DNA from: Baylisascaris procyonis
Taxonomy: Eukaryota > Nematoda > Chromadorea > Rhabditida > Ascarididae
Reading direction: 5' to 3'
DNA: 64,000 nt
Assembly: GCA_037389465.1 (NCBI GenBank)
Contig: JAZARR010000078.1
Location: forward strand, 3,472,001-3,536,000
The position numbers were made by a program, and so were the translations under genes. Shown here one piece after another: positions 1-12,700 of this stretch; the stretch's first letter is position 1; each line of letters opens with the position of its first letter. Under the pieces are notes generated by a model. It was not told the DNA's origin. It did not search any database and saw only the letters and a list, made by a program, of their open reading frames with translations.

Positions 1-3000
1 TCGCCGAGACGCCAAAGGTAACCATATCTTGCTGCATTCATGCTTTCAGTTTGACGGACATCTCGATCTGTATGGCTTGCAAGGGAGCAGGAGGGGGGAT
101 GTGGGATATGGATATGCAGGCGATTACGACGGAATTTAAGGAAGAGAGAAGATATTTGCACATAGATAACTGGGTATTAGCCGTCTACTTGTTTATTTTA
201 CTACGCACACAGATATACAGCTTGCGGATTCACTCAATTTTGCCCATTCTATAGTGAGCACCGTCAACAGTATGACTATTTTTGGATTAAAATTTTTCTC
301 CACTAAGTTTCCATATATTTGAACAAAACTGTTGTACAAGAATGTGTTGTAACTTGCCACAGGCATTTATCTGGAAGGCCATTGTCCGTCTATTTTCGCT
401 TTTCTTTGTTGAGCCGACACTTGTTTAATCTTCGTTTCTTGCCGTTCTCGCGAAAAAAAAGTTTCTTAGTAAACGAGCAGGATGAGTTCCTGTGAAGCCG
501 TTCCTGTCTGCCTCGAGAAGAAAAAATGGTCCACTTCTCTTGGAAGGATCTCACGAAATTTTATTTCCCTTTGATTATAGCACTCATTTGATTCGGCTTT
601 CCATCTGCTTGCTGCGATTTGAAAACTTAGCGCAGCAATATCTTCCTAGGCGTATCATTAATAGCTATCGGCCTTGGTTGGGTGGACGCAAAACGTTTAA
701 ACAACATTCATGAGCTGGTTTGAAAATTGAACAAATGCAGCTGCTATTCCGTTGGCTGCGTACATACCACGTTGGTGGGCATAAAGAGCAACGAAAGTAC
801 GCCGATATAGCTAATTTTGTTGTGCATGGGGTACTCTTTTAAGTGACACCTTTTGTTTTCATTGCTGTTCGTCATGTTCATATCAATAGGTCATGTTCTG
901 CAAACACTTATTTAGTTGCAACGATGTTGAATCGAATCATACAAGAACGGCGCTTGCCCAAATAACCGACAGCAATCTGCGGCTTCATTTCGAGGCATCG
1001 TTTATTCAACGACCGATCGAGAACGGTACGTCTGCCCATTATTTTAGGCGAATTTGTTTGAAGCGTTGCATTGAGTATAAGATGTGGTGAGAAAATTGAC
1101 GCTAGAAACTTCTAATTTTATGCTGATAACAGTTTCCGAAGGGGCATAACCCTTGTGCGCCTTAGCGTTGCTATATTCGTGGGCTTCTACTTGTTGACCG
1201 CTTGTCTGTCTGTTTGTCTGTCTGCTCAAAGGCCATTATACATATAAAAAAAAACTTGCATTCAAGATTGCGTTCCTATGTAAGTTTTTTTTTTGCATGT
1301 ATATACGTATAACTTATGAGCGTATCAAGCGTTTTTAAAGATTGAAATCGGAAGCGGGTTGATAGTCATCATATTTGACAGTCTTCGTTATTAGATGATA
1401 CTAGTCGATTATAGTACCCACCACGGGTATGAGACCCTTACCCACTACTATAGTAAGTGTATGCGAAATGGGCTGGTCTGGCAACACAGTAGCAGTCACA
1501 ACAAAACGCGTATATCCACGGCGCCTATAATCTTCTATCGGCACCGAAATCCATGTTGTATCCTCTATTATCGCAAGCGGCATATTAGGATTATGAGCCG
1601 GACAGAGAGATTAGATTAGTAAATCGTCTCGTATAATTTGCTCGTGGAAAATTATGGTGAGAAAGGAGGGTGGAGTGATATTAAAGGGAGGAGAGGTGAT
1701 ATTGCTGATGTTGGACTGAAGACAAACGGACTGGATATTGGGCTTAATTGAGTCGTGAGGAAATAAAGGCAGGGAATGGGTGAAGAGGACGATGTACAAG
1801 CCGGTCGAGAAGGTCAGTGCAAAGAATGGGGTTTGTGGATTAATTCATGAGATGAGGGAATGTTTTTTTTTTAGAAATCGCCGAGCGCCTCACTGATTGC
1901 CTCAGTCAATGGAACACTGTCGTCGACTTGGTGCTTCAATTCAGAGAATTGGTTAGTGATTCGCCTTTATCCATTTGAATGTATCATTCGCCTTAAGGGT
2001 GTCCTTCGAGAAAGTCTGATTATCTGATGGAGATTTAGGCATATTAGCAGGGAATATAGATGGTTGCGTTCTACTAGAGGAGCGCTTGGAAATGACTGTG
2101 TGTGGTAGAGATATAATTGGAGGGAGTGCGAGGAGAAGGCATTATATAACTTATGGATTGTAAACGAAGTCTACTTGAAGTGAAGTATAGTGTGAATTTT
2201 TTGTATGGGACCTGACGTCCAGCTGTGTACCGAAACTAAAGTCTGTAAGGATAGAAAGGCTGGGGGCTGGAGATTTCTGTCGTACGTTTTTGAACATTTA
2301 GTGAGCAAGTTGGAACGAGTTTACTGGCATCTGAAGAAGCCGAAACCTGAGATTTTCTGAATTCTAAGGTTTTCTGCGACTTTCGAAGAGGTCAGAGGAT
2401 TCTCTTTCATCTCACACTAATTCGGTAATGTGTCTGCTTCATTTTGAAGCGGTTTCGAGGTCTTCTGAAACCAATAGCAACTCTGAAAGAGATTTGTGGT
2501 TCTCCAGTTGAGGCTGTCGAATAAAGAGTTGTACGAAACGGCTGTCGTTGTAATGTTTTCCAGAGTTTGGTGTGAAATTTGCGTAAGATAAGATGGTCAA
2601 CGTGTTGCATTTATTGTTGCTTGAGATTTGAGCGCATATTTAGTACTTGTGAATTGCAAACTAATACATCGGACGTAATAATATGAGTGCATATCGTTAT
2701 AAACCTTATTCAGGTTATAATTTTGGCTAAAATGTCATCATTTGTTGCGACATATGCAATAGTTCTCGTAAATTGCAGTCTCCTAAGCTGGAGTAGATTG
2801 GTGTTATAGCGCAATTGTTGAGACTTCTCAAAAATGGCCCATTAATTAGGTGAGCACCCACTTAATGGGTGTCCTGAGAAGTAGATCAGCTGCTGCTGGA
2901 CGCGATCTTATCACATATGCGAACTTGGCTAGTAGGCTTATTGTGGACAAGTCGACGAGTTGAACCCTCATTTAGTATATAAATAGCGTATGGGCACACA

Positions 3001-3318
3001 GACGTCAATAATCATTGAATGAATTTTGTATTTTTTTATGTAATACAATTTGTTGTGCTTATAAAAAAATTAAATTTGTTGTTTTGGCGTTATATAGTCA
3101 CTTAAAGAATCAAATTTTGAGTATTTGTTGTGTTCTATTTGAAATGAACGACCACTTCGTCTAAAATGTTATAATCATTGCCAGCTTCATTTATTGACGT
3201 TTTACAGCTACAGACATCGCAGAACCTATCCGTTACTGATCGTGAAAGGATGATGGACATGCTTCGATCCGGCGTCTTCGATGGACGCAGACGGATGAAC
3301 ATCTTCGACCATCACTAA
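1..3318 (+). CDS. C-terminal part of an unrecognised protein (last exons; gene begins left of window)
   Basis: Four exon pieces join in consistent phase: 1-17, 890-1025, 1875-1951 and 3208-3318 (stop TAA 3316-3318). Donors are GTAACC, GTACGT and GTTAGT; acceptors are CAATAG, TTTTTAG and TTTACAG. The joined tail is about 112 residues, hydrophilic and partly helical. It contains ALAQITDSNLRLHFEASF, then AERLTDCLSQWNTVVDLVLQ, then LSVTDRERMMDML, and ends GRRRMNIFDHH. Composition and phase agreement look strongly coding, but I cannot assign a family. The leucine-rich helical stretch would suit an alpha-helical scaffold protein, which is only a guess. No cysteine clusters, signal peptide or membrane segment is visible. 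Intron 890-side (1026-1874) contains a separate minus-strand candidate exon. Confidence 0.6.
1446..1583 (-). CDS. Candidate minus-strand exon inside an intron, function unknown
   Basis: Read on the minus strand, ATG at 1583 opens about 46-48 protein-like codons, including ISVPIEDYRRRGYTRFVVTA and then VLPDQPISHTLTIVV. These run into a GTAAGG donor at about 1446-1441. The residue make-up is more protein-like than the antisense reading. It sits wholly inside an intron of the plus-strand gene, so it could be a nested gene's first coding exon, a retrocopy fragment or chance. I recognise no domain and have not found a partner exon. Confidence 0.3.
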
Positions 3319-6300
3319 CTCCCAAGCCACTTTGCTTTTTCTCATTTTAGGCTCTCTAATAGCAGATTAGCTCGATTTTTGAACGGAATCGTGATTATTG
3401 TGGTCGGAATATGTGATGAGGTTTTTTTGTTTAAAGAATTTTTGGCTGTGAAGCAGTGAAGGGAATCTTGACCTGAAGGAAACCAAAAGAGGACTTTAAC
3501 AGGACAGACTCGATTAGTGAGGCAAAACAAACTATGAAGAATGATTGAAGAGAGAGCTAAGTCTGCAGTCGTTGACCTCGTATCATCTTATCTCTCATTG
3601 TATTTTAAATGCTGTGGATTGTATTTTAAATGCTGTGAATTGGAAGTTTATGTCTTATGTTTAAAATTTTGTCAGTAAATCATTCCGTTCTACAGAAAAG
3701 AGGCCAAAAGTTTTACATAGTTTGATGGCACTTATTAGTTTCGGTTGCTTCGGCTGCTTATTTCAACCGCTATTTCAATAACTTATAATTTCCACTTCAG
3801 TTGAATTGAACAGACTTCACTGTGTCTAAATCTATGAGTGTCGTAAACCAATCATTGAATGGTCATCTATTAAGAACTTTGATTAGCTGAGTCCCCAAGG
3901 GTTTCTCCAACATCAGGACTGAGCAGGTGACCACAGAATGTTAGCTGAATGTCGAACAGCGCCTGCAGACTTGATCTTAGAAGCCGCTGGAAGAAGTCGT
4001 ATGTACACGCATGAACAGAGGCCGACAGCTGGGAGTGAAGAACACGATAAGTACCATTCGGTAAAGGTAAGTTGGGTGGGTGTTGCGCCTCATGGAGATG
4101 AAGCTATACCAATAGTGAACTCAAGCAACAGTACGCACAAGCAACAATAATTGTTACTGTGTGGCAGTATTCATTGTTTACTTGTTGCTGTTGTGACTCA
4201 ATCAGATGACAATAGAGAAGAAATGAGTTCAATGTTTGGCAAGGGGACTCTGCATTGTGCGTTTGTCTGCAGCTTCCCACTCCAAGCGGTACAGAAAATT
4301 TCCAATCGTTGAATTTTACCGGCTGAGATTGTCTGAATGTTGCATTACGACAAAATCAAGGCCTAAAGTGAGACATCATGTTTGTTTGATATGCGCTATA
4401 CACTTGGTCGACTCATCACTAATAGTGAAATTTGTTTTAAATTACACTAATGTGCCGGCAGGCCTAGTACAATTGTTCACTCATTACACTGCGATATAGC
4501 TGATTTGCACTCAGAAACTTTATTTCTATACACCTTTGCGGTATCCAGCCACCCATTAATGAAGTGTCAGAACAGCGATGAGCACTCGAAAACTTCGAAC
4601 ACATTAGAATGTGACGGAAATAACCTCTTTTTTGAAGGTGACCGACGGGATTAGAACTGCATAATACAGTACTCAATTTTATGAATGGGACACGCAGAAT
4701 CTTTGTTTAATTTTCGTTCTATTGAGGTCTATTTAGCTGCAGAGTTCACTGTTGCAGCGCATTCAAACTATCTTCATCTAGCATAGGAACGTTACGAAGT
4801 GGTCGAGCATTCCAATTTTTTATGCTTTCTCTTAGGCAAATCTCGGAGTTTCCGTCTCCTCACATATCAGTTATGACGGAATTTATAGTTTAGGGAACCT
4901 CATCATGTGCATGAGCCCCGACATCAATCAATTCGAGCCCCTCTTAATTTCTTTCTTTACTGAAGATTTTAGGTTTAGACCCCAGCTGAGAACGAAATTT
5001 TTTGAGCAGCTGTGTAACTTCAGTACGCCGATTGCTCTCTCCCATAAGAATGCGGTCTCTCCTATGAGCCAAGCCTCCCATGAGTTGACCTCGTAGCTGG
5101 GATATCATGATAACGTTACCAGAAACACCCTCTTTTTGGTATTACAGCCCCAAGTTTCAAGCATCCATAAATTCTCTAGTCAGGAAAGCGAGAATCATGA
5201 GCTTTACTCTTCGAGGAGGATGCGAAACGCTTTCGGTGATGAGACGATGCGACATCACTCTTCTTGAGCGCTACCAAAAGTTTCAAGAACTCAACTTCCG
5301 TCGTAATGAAGCAATGCTAATAAAAATTGCCCTCAAAGAGTCAGTAGAAGGCTCTTCTAGTGCACTGCTTCCGGCTGAACTCTACATATTAGGATTTTAT
5401 TACAATTGTAAGTTTTATTGTAATAGAGCATTATTTATGAAATTTGGTATTATAAGATGAATGAAGCGTTTTGGGTAACACGTTATACAGCACCATCGTT
5501 TCTGCAACATCCCTCGATGATATCTTCGAATGTTTTTTCACTCGTTTATTTTCCGCACAAAAAGCACAAATTGTGCCCGCTGTGTAAGGAAGTTTTTTAG
5601 TTGATTAGTGTATGAGCAGCGAAACGAAACCGTTTGATCTTCACTTTCAAACGGCGACTTCTGGAACATTCCTTTCGTCTCTGGATCGCACGGGCTCCTA
5701 CCTGCGGTCCCACTCCCTGGAGTGCCGCAATAACCCCGTACATACTGAAGATAGTTCGTGATTTTTGTCGAGGTGCCATTTACCTCATGAAGGTCGCACT
5801 TCTTAGCTAACATCGAATCGATCAAATTTCTCAGCTAAAATTTTTCAGCACAGAGAGCCAGTTCGTACCATAATGCCTGAGCTATACCACATTGGCAGTG
5901 AAACAATCTAAGAGTAATACGACGACGTTCGTTGTACGGTAATGGATGAAGGCGCCTTGTTTGAATTTGCCGCGTTTTCGCTTAGCATGGCTATTGATGA
6001 GTTGTCGATTAATTGTCAACGAGTGATTTCCATCCATTCGTTCAAATGCACTCCGTAATTGCGCGCCGTGGCAGCTGGAATGCTCAATTTTGAGTCAGTG
6101 TGAAATAGAATGCGGAAAACGCGCGCGACACTAACGGCGCAAGCGTCCATGACCCGAGCATGCAATGGGTCCAGCGTCGACGGTGTAGTCATCTCGTGAT
6201 TTCGCACCCCCCGAACGTCTCCGATCGCCGCAGCAGATTTGTCTAGTGCGGCGGATGCGTTCCGCTCCGATTGCATATCGACTCCGACGATTGGTGGCTT

Positions 6301-9300
6301 ATTTGAGTCGCGCGGGTTTCGCATATTTTTTTATTCGTACGAAGTTTTATTTTAAGTTTTGTTACGTGTGCTGATTTTTAAAATGCTCCTTGCAATGCGT
6401 TTGAAAGAATAGTGACGTTGATTTAAATGATAATTCATTAATTATGTGATAAGGATACTTTTAAGGATCTGTAGAGGAATAGTCGGGTAAATGGAGTCAA
6501 GAGTTTTAAACTATGTCCATTATTTTCTGAGGTATTTTAGAAGTATTTACCCAAAAGGAAAGTCACGTTGTGAGAGCGGGTGCGAAACTTTTTTTAGCGT
6601 TTTTTTTCTTTCATTTGGTGGCAGATTTTTTTTTTTCATGTAAGTATTTTTTTTTTTCATTTACGAATTGACTTTCTCGTTTGGAACATAGATATTACGC
6701 TCGCAATTGTAAATTCCCTTCTCATAGGCAATCGTTTCATGCACTTAACGACTCCTAATGAATAGGCATCGTTACCGTTATCTTAAAAATAAAAGCCCCA
6801 TCGTTAAGTCATCATACCTATTCCATCCTGAAATTGATGATAAGTTAGTGAAATGTTCATTGCGTATTGTTAGTGGTACAGCAAATATTTCAATGATAAT
6901 AAACACGTGATTTGCGAAACATAGATGTGCATAATTAGCGCGGTACCAGTTGGTGCTAATCGTAGCGATTCGTTCATTGATCTTTTCGATTGTTCACATA
7001 TTCGCTGATGTGCTATCGAGTATTTCGCATCAATGTTGATTACATGCTTTTGTAATGGAATAGGAGTATTGCGAATTCGTGCTTATAAGCGTATATATTT
7101 ATTAGATGAGCCTATCTTTATAGGTGTTGGCATTAACGATCTGGTCGGGGGTGCGGGACGAAGGCGCTATCCGACAAGCGTTGCATAGGCGATGAGTTCG
7201 GATAAAAGATTACCGAGATTTGGTACGTCATTTTTTTTTTTTGCACTTATATCGATGTTGTTTAAATTGAAGTGCAAAGAGGAATTTTACTTGATGTTTT
7301 CAAATGAGTATTTTGCATTGTTTTTGATTAAAATATTTTCTTTCTTTTTCCCAACACATTTATGTGCGTTAATTGCGTTGTCTTTATTGAAGTAACAATG
7401 ATATAATGACAGATTTTTGAAAAGATTCAACGCAATTTTCGAATTGTTTGCCTAATGCTACTACACCATTGGAAATGACCTTAACTTGCATACCTTTTAA
7501 TGCTTTCATATATAGGAAAATGTTTTATGCATTCCATTTTGTTATTAAAAAATGATGAATATCTGAAAAGAACATCTTCAAAAAGCCTCTGATAATATGG
7601 AAGAATTTGAACGCATTAAATGCATACGATCATATCTTTATATGTTCGTAGCGCTAAGTTGATCTTATGCTTATCTTGTCTAACTTTGAAGGTGATTTAA
7701 TTTTTAATGAACGGAGAGGGGGCTGATCTTTACGCTATCTATCACGTTTGAACATCGGGTGAATTCCTCACATCTTTAGTGATTGACAAGCCACCATTAA
7801 TCCACAGCAAAATTCTTTTGATTTTTAATTTTAGCTTTTCGATCGGCAAATAGGGCGCCAAATCTTGTCCAAAAACGTGTTTCGACTGTGCGCTCGTCAG
7901 CGATTGCAAATTTCTCCTACCGAACCAGGTAATCCTTATCATTTCGAGAATAAAAACAATTAAGAAAAATATGAAAGCAATATGCATAAATATGTTATTA
8001 ATGAGAAGGCAACGAAGAGTGATGAGGGAGAATAATGGTTTTAACATCACATATGAACGGGAATGTATGTAAAACTTTAAAAAATGGTCGAAGATAGACG
8101 ATACCATTATAGGATCTGATGGTTAAGTGGGGATGATCCACGCAAACAATTTGTATCCATTTGTGTTTAACCAAATCCACTTGGATGCGATAGTGATAAA
8201 CGAAGAAATTTTTCATGAAAAATACACAATAAAAGAAACTACATGAAACTGCTAGTTGCTACTTTTTTTGCAGCTATAAGACGATTGACGCAATTCGTGC
8301 TCATGCTTCTAGGAGGCGATTATCGACCCCTTAAAGGGAATTCATCATTTTAAAAAGGGAGTTTTTCCTGGCTAAAAAGATTGGAATATAATGGAAATGT
8401 GGGACAAATGCGTAGTGATATGCTCATGGAAGACAAAGGTCGGAGCATGAGTCCTGGCTACCATGGGCAATTTTTGTTTCTTTGTCTCTCTTCTCAACCT
8501 TGACCGAATGGAAGTATTGTAGATGTGAGATTTCGAATGGCCAGAAATACGTAGTGATGAGACCTTGTCAACAGCGTCCTAATCCCTCCCGTTATTATTT
8601 GAAAATTACATTTTTTTTAATGTGATCTTCCGAGGCTGTTGTAAACTGATCTTTCATGCATTTCTTTCAAACAAGATTTTTATGACAGCAGTAATGTAGA
8701 GTTGTATCTATGTGACCAAATGCTCATATTTCGTTTCGCTTTGTTGTTGATCTGTTTTTGAGAAGGTGTGATTGATGTTATCCTTTATGGATTCATTGCT
8801 GTATATCGTTTCGGATAGGTCATTTTACTGCTTTTAGTTTTAGTAATAGTAAAGTTAAAGGGAAGACTTCAATCATAAATTTTCCTGCTATTTGCATGGT
8901 CATACGTTCATATTTCTTTTCCCTTTATTGGTTTACCATCACATTCATGACACGATGCTTCTTGAAAGAACAGGACAACGTAAACGATTCTGTGCTATGA
9001 GATCGGCAAATCCTGATTCGTGATATCAGGACCTAGAACGATACCTTTCTTTGTTAATAAGTTGTCTATCATCTTCTCTTTTTAATTGCTACTTGAAGCG
9101 GCTGCATTGTGTTGTGGATTCCTTTGCTGCCTGTATCTTTAGCATTGTTATGCTGAAGCAGCAACACTAAATCAGATTTTTTTTTTTTTTTGTTCGGCTG
9201 AATGAGTTGTTCTGAAGAGACTGCTGCTCATTTGAGTGAGTTCCGATGTTTTATTGAAGTGATGTTATGAAAAGTTGAGGTGGTCAAACCTTAGTAATTA

Positions 9301-9723
9301 CCTCTCCGTCTATTCTACTTGTGCTTAAATCGTATGTTTCCCATCTGTGCTTATAACTTACACATGTAAATAACTATGCATCTCTTTCCTGAGTTTTTTT
9401 TTTATTTTCTACGTCTATTTTTAATAATTCGTATAATTTCTACATTGTTTTATGTCGTATTAATGTAGATGCTGACTGGCAGACTGATATATACCTTGTA
9501 AAGTAACGCTGTCAACAAGTGCATACAGTGCTGTATGGCTTTTTTCTTTTATGATCCTCTAAACAACATTTTCTTTTCTGTTTCTTTATTTTAGAACTAG
9601 GGCATGTAATTTAGTTAACTAGGAATGGGTTACTCGACTGCTTATGTGATTGATAGGGTTTTCGGTTAATTAGTTCATTCCTCACTGAGTTACGAGTGTT
9701 ACAGAAGAAGCGACGGTAGCCTG
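3319..9723. other. Intergenic region, no supported gene
   Basis: A+T-rich DNA between the unrecognised gene and suz12. It contains only short unrelated open frames (for example 5107-5460 plus, 7742-8107 minus) without family similarity or convincing splice context. A locally CpG-rich patch lies at about 5990-6330. Scattered T runs occur, for example near 6625-6655 and 9178-9191. Nothing else is supported. Confidence 0.6.
5990..6330. other. CpG-rich patch with an open minus-strand frame
   Basis: By eye this stretch is far richer in CG dinucleotides (runs such as CGCGCGCGAC and GATCGCCGCAGCAG) than the A+T-rich flanks. On the minus strand an ATG at 6324 opens 102 codons to a stop at about 6016. 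It could be a promoter/first exon of an unrecognised minus-strand gene, or a fragment of foreign or repeat DNA. No family was recognised. Confidence 0.3.
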
Positions 9724-12700
9724 ATGATGTTCAAGAAGACGCGCTACTCACCAGAGGTGCCGGTGCGTCGTAAGCGACATGCAGGCGCCACCACATTCAT
9801 TTCGTCGGATATTGCAGAGGAAGAACACTCAAAAGGTTGCTTTTATGCGTTTGTTTTCGATTTCTTGTTGATCTTTGGTAGTTTAGTACGTTAACAAAGA
9901 CTCAATCAAAGCTTGCTTAGTGCTTGTAGATTGCGTTTCAGAACGACGCATTATGTGCACTTAACAGTTATTTATTAGTCTTGAAATGTTGTGTGGCGTG
10001 AAATAAATAGGTGGTTAGATCGAGAATCATTCAGCGCCAACTTTTTTTTTAAAATGAATTACAGATAGCTAGAAAATCGCTTCGATTGAATCGATGAGTG
10101 CATTCTTGCCAAGAATGCAGGTTCATGAGTGGTTAGAAAAGCCGAGCTGGCCTCTGTTTTTGAGGAAATTTTATACGCTGTTACTGTGGACTTTCACTTA
10201 CAAGAAGTGAGCTTTTTGAGTGATATGCTCATGTTTGTTTTGTCAACAGTTATCAGTTATATTTGAGCATATTTCATTTTTTTTGTTTGGCTAGTTCATA
10301 ATATAAGTTAGTGCTAGAATGCATTTGTTTTTCAGAGAGTGAAGGAAGTTCGAACGAACGAGAAGACTCTCCCGAGTTGATAGCACAATTGGGACTGCCT
10401 TCAGCCGCTAAAAGACCTTGCCTTCTGACGGCGGAGGAGCTGTGTGACGACATGAAGGTCATTTTTGAGCGTTTTGCTTTCGATCCTTGTTTATATGCAT
10501 TCATACGACGAATACATAACATATTCATTGTCTAGTTTTGTTCTGGAATATTTGCGAATATATTTATCATATTTGATTGATGCATTTCCGTCTTATACGG
10601 AAGACTTTCTGAGGCCTGATGAAAAGGAGAGCTCGGAGAGCTCACTCTGAACGAAAAGCCTTTTTGTGGAGAGGTCGTATATTGGAGAGCTTTTCGAAAT
10701 GCTTTCTTAAAACATCAGAGTCTCACATAATCTGGTTCCTTGTTGGGCACATAAATAATGTTTGAATATTATTAAATAATTAAAGGAGAGAAACAGAGCA
10801 ATATAAAGTATAGATCTTGTTGAATGTAAGCGGATCGAGAAAACAGCATTTCAAAAGTTTCTACTACACGAATATGTTCCAGCGTCGAGTTGTTCTCATC
10901 TCTTGTGATCTCTTCCCTCTATTTGTTATGCTGTATTCTTTCATCTGAATCGGCAACTCTAGAAACAAAATTGCCCATCTGTTCAATATGAAGATTCATT
11001 ATTATAGGGGTTTTTTGGCGCTTTGCAAATTTCTCCTTGAAAGTAGTTTATCCCCTAGAAATGCACTCCATTAAACTCGCTGTAATGGGGAATTATATGG
11101 TTCTTCAAAATGCGTGTTTTTTTTTTCTTACTAGCACTCCATTTACTGGGAAATTAAACTGTACTGGGAATAATCCCTTAGAAAGTTTTGCATTTGATCT
11201 GGAACGTCGCGAACTTGTATACGCGAAGTGCGGTACCGGTGGACTTAGACCGTATGGAATAACTAAATCTTTTCATATTGTGGGCTGCATTTTTCCATTG
11301 CGAACTTATGGCCCACTTGATGTGTTTTGGGGAAGGTCATGGGAGGTGGACTTGCTAATGAGTCGGATTGTTGAATTTTTAAGTGAATTTTCTCATTTCT
11401 ATATCCAGCAGAAATTATTCTTATCTATATGGTGCTCAGGTTATAGCATATTTCTGGTTGTAAACTATCTTTGGCTGGTTAGAAGCATTAATCGATGAGT
11501 GGTCTTCTGGTCTATTACGATAAAATAGCAGATCTTGTTCGTTACTCGTTTATTCTCTAAACGATCGTTTGGCTTCAGGAAGAAGTGCAATCAGAGGTGA
11601 GCGATGAGACCACTGGCCCAAAAAGTCCCGAGACCACAATCGAATGGCACTTCAAAAGTGCGTTATTTTCGTTTCATTTTAAATGTTGCTTTTTAATGTC
11701 AAATTTTTGTCATCGTGAAGAAATTCTTTGATATTATGTTGTCTCGGATCTTTGCTTTGGAAATCGAACGAAGATATAAGGCGCTAGTAGCTTTAATTTA
11801 GAGGGTTTTTCTTATTTTATAGTATTTTTGCGAGGAGAGTCAATGTTCAGAAATTGTGAATGAACGGTTTTTTAACTCACAAATGTGCTTTCAGGAGCGA
11901 TCCGTTTATATCGATACATGGCATTGGCGGATGGTGATGCGTTGCGACCGGTTTATAGACCGTTTTTGAAACGCAACCTCTCTTATATGAAAAGTACAAA
12001 TGTTGGTTTTGCATTATTTTTGGAATGTCTTGCTAATCACATATGAGTGCTACTCGAAAAGCAGCCGGCGTAGATCTTCCATGCTTATATTGTTCGAGAT
12101 TTTTTTTACTGGAAATGATCGAAGATATTATGCTAAAAATTTTCACCCTGCAGCGGTTTTTTTTTCTTTCATTGCAACTGAAATAATGTTTTTGGTTGCG
12201 TATATACGAATTAGGGTATGTATAAGAGCCTTTGCGCTCTAGGGCCTATTGTAATACTTGCCGGTGCTTGACTGAGGGCAGTTTACAGATGCAGGGGAAA
12301 TGTGGTCGGGATGCAGCTCACTCTAAAATGTGGTAAAAGATGAAACTGAGAAGAACTTTTCAAGAGATTTAAGTGTTGAAAAAACCTCCAGTAAAACTCT
12401 TTAGTTCACTGTCAAATGGTATCGTCGGAGAGTTATGACTTTGCAATCAGTGAAATATCTGTTATAGGTGTAGAAAGATGAAAGAATAAGGGTTAGAATT
12501 TCTTGTTCATTTTATTTTCTAATTGCCGAATGAGAATATTTTAGCATAAATGTTTAATGCTATTATTGTATATCACAAACTCTTTTAGTTCGCCGTCGAA
12601 TCAACTGATGACGATAGTGAGAGGAGACCACAGAGAGACGTCCGTTTGCGAAGGGCGCATTTTGTGTCATTGGAGCAGAAGAAAAGCAATATAAAATCCG

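Noticed and set aside
3938..4066. ATG-led segment ending in a GTAAGT donor
   Set aside because: No downstream exon in phase and no recognisable product.
5107..5460. 117-codon plus-strand frame
   Set aside because: No family similarity and no splice context; likely chance.
7742..8107. 121-codon minus-strand frame with hydrophobic stretch
   Set aside because: Composition follows A+T bias; one segment (FGQDLAPYLPIEKL) looks protein-like but no partner exon was found.
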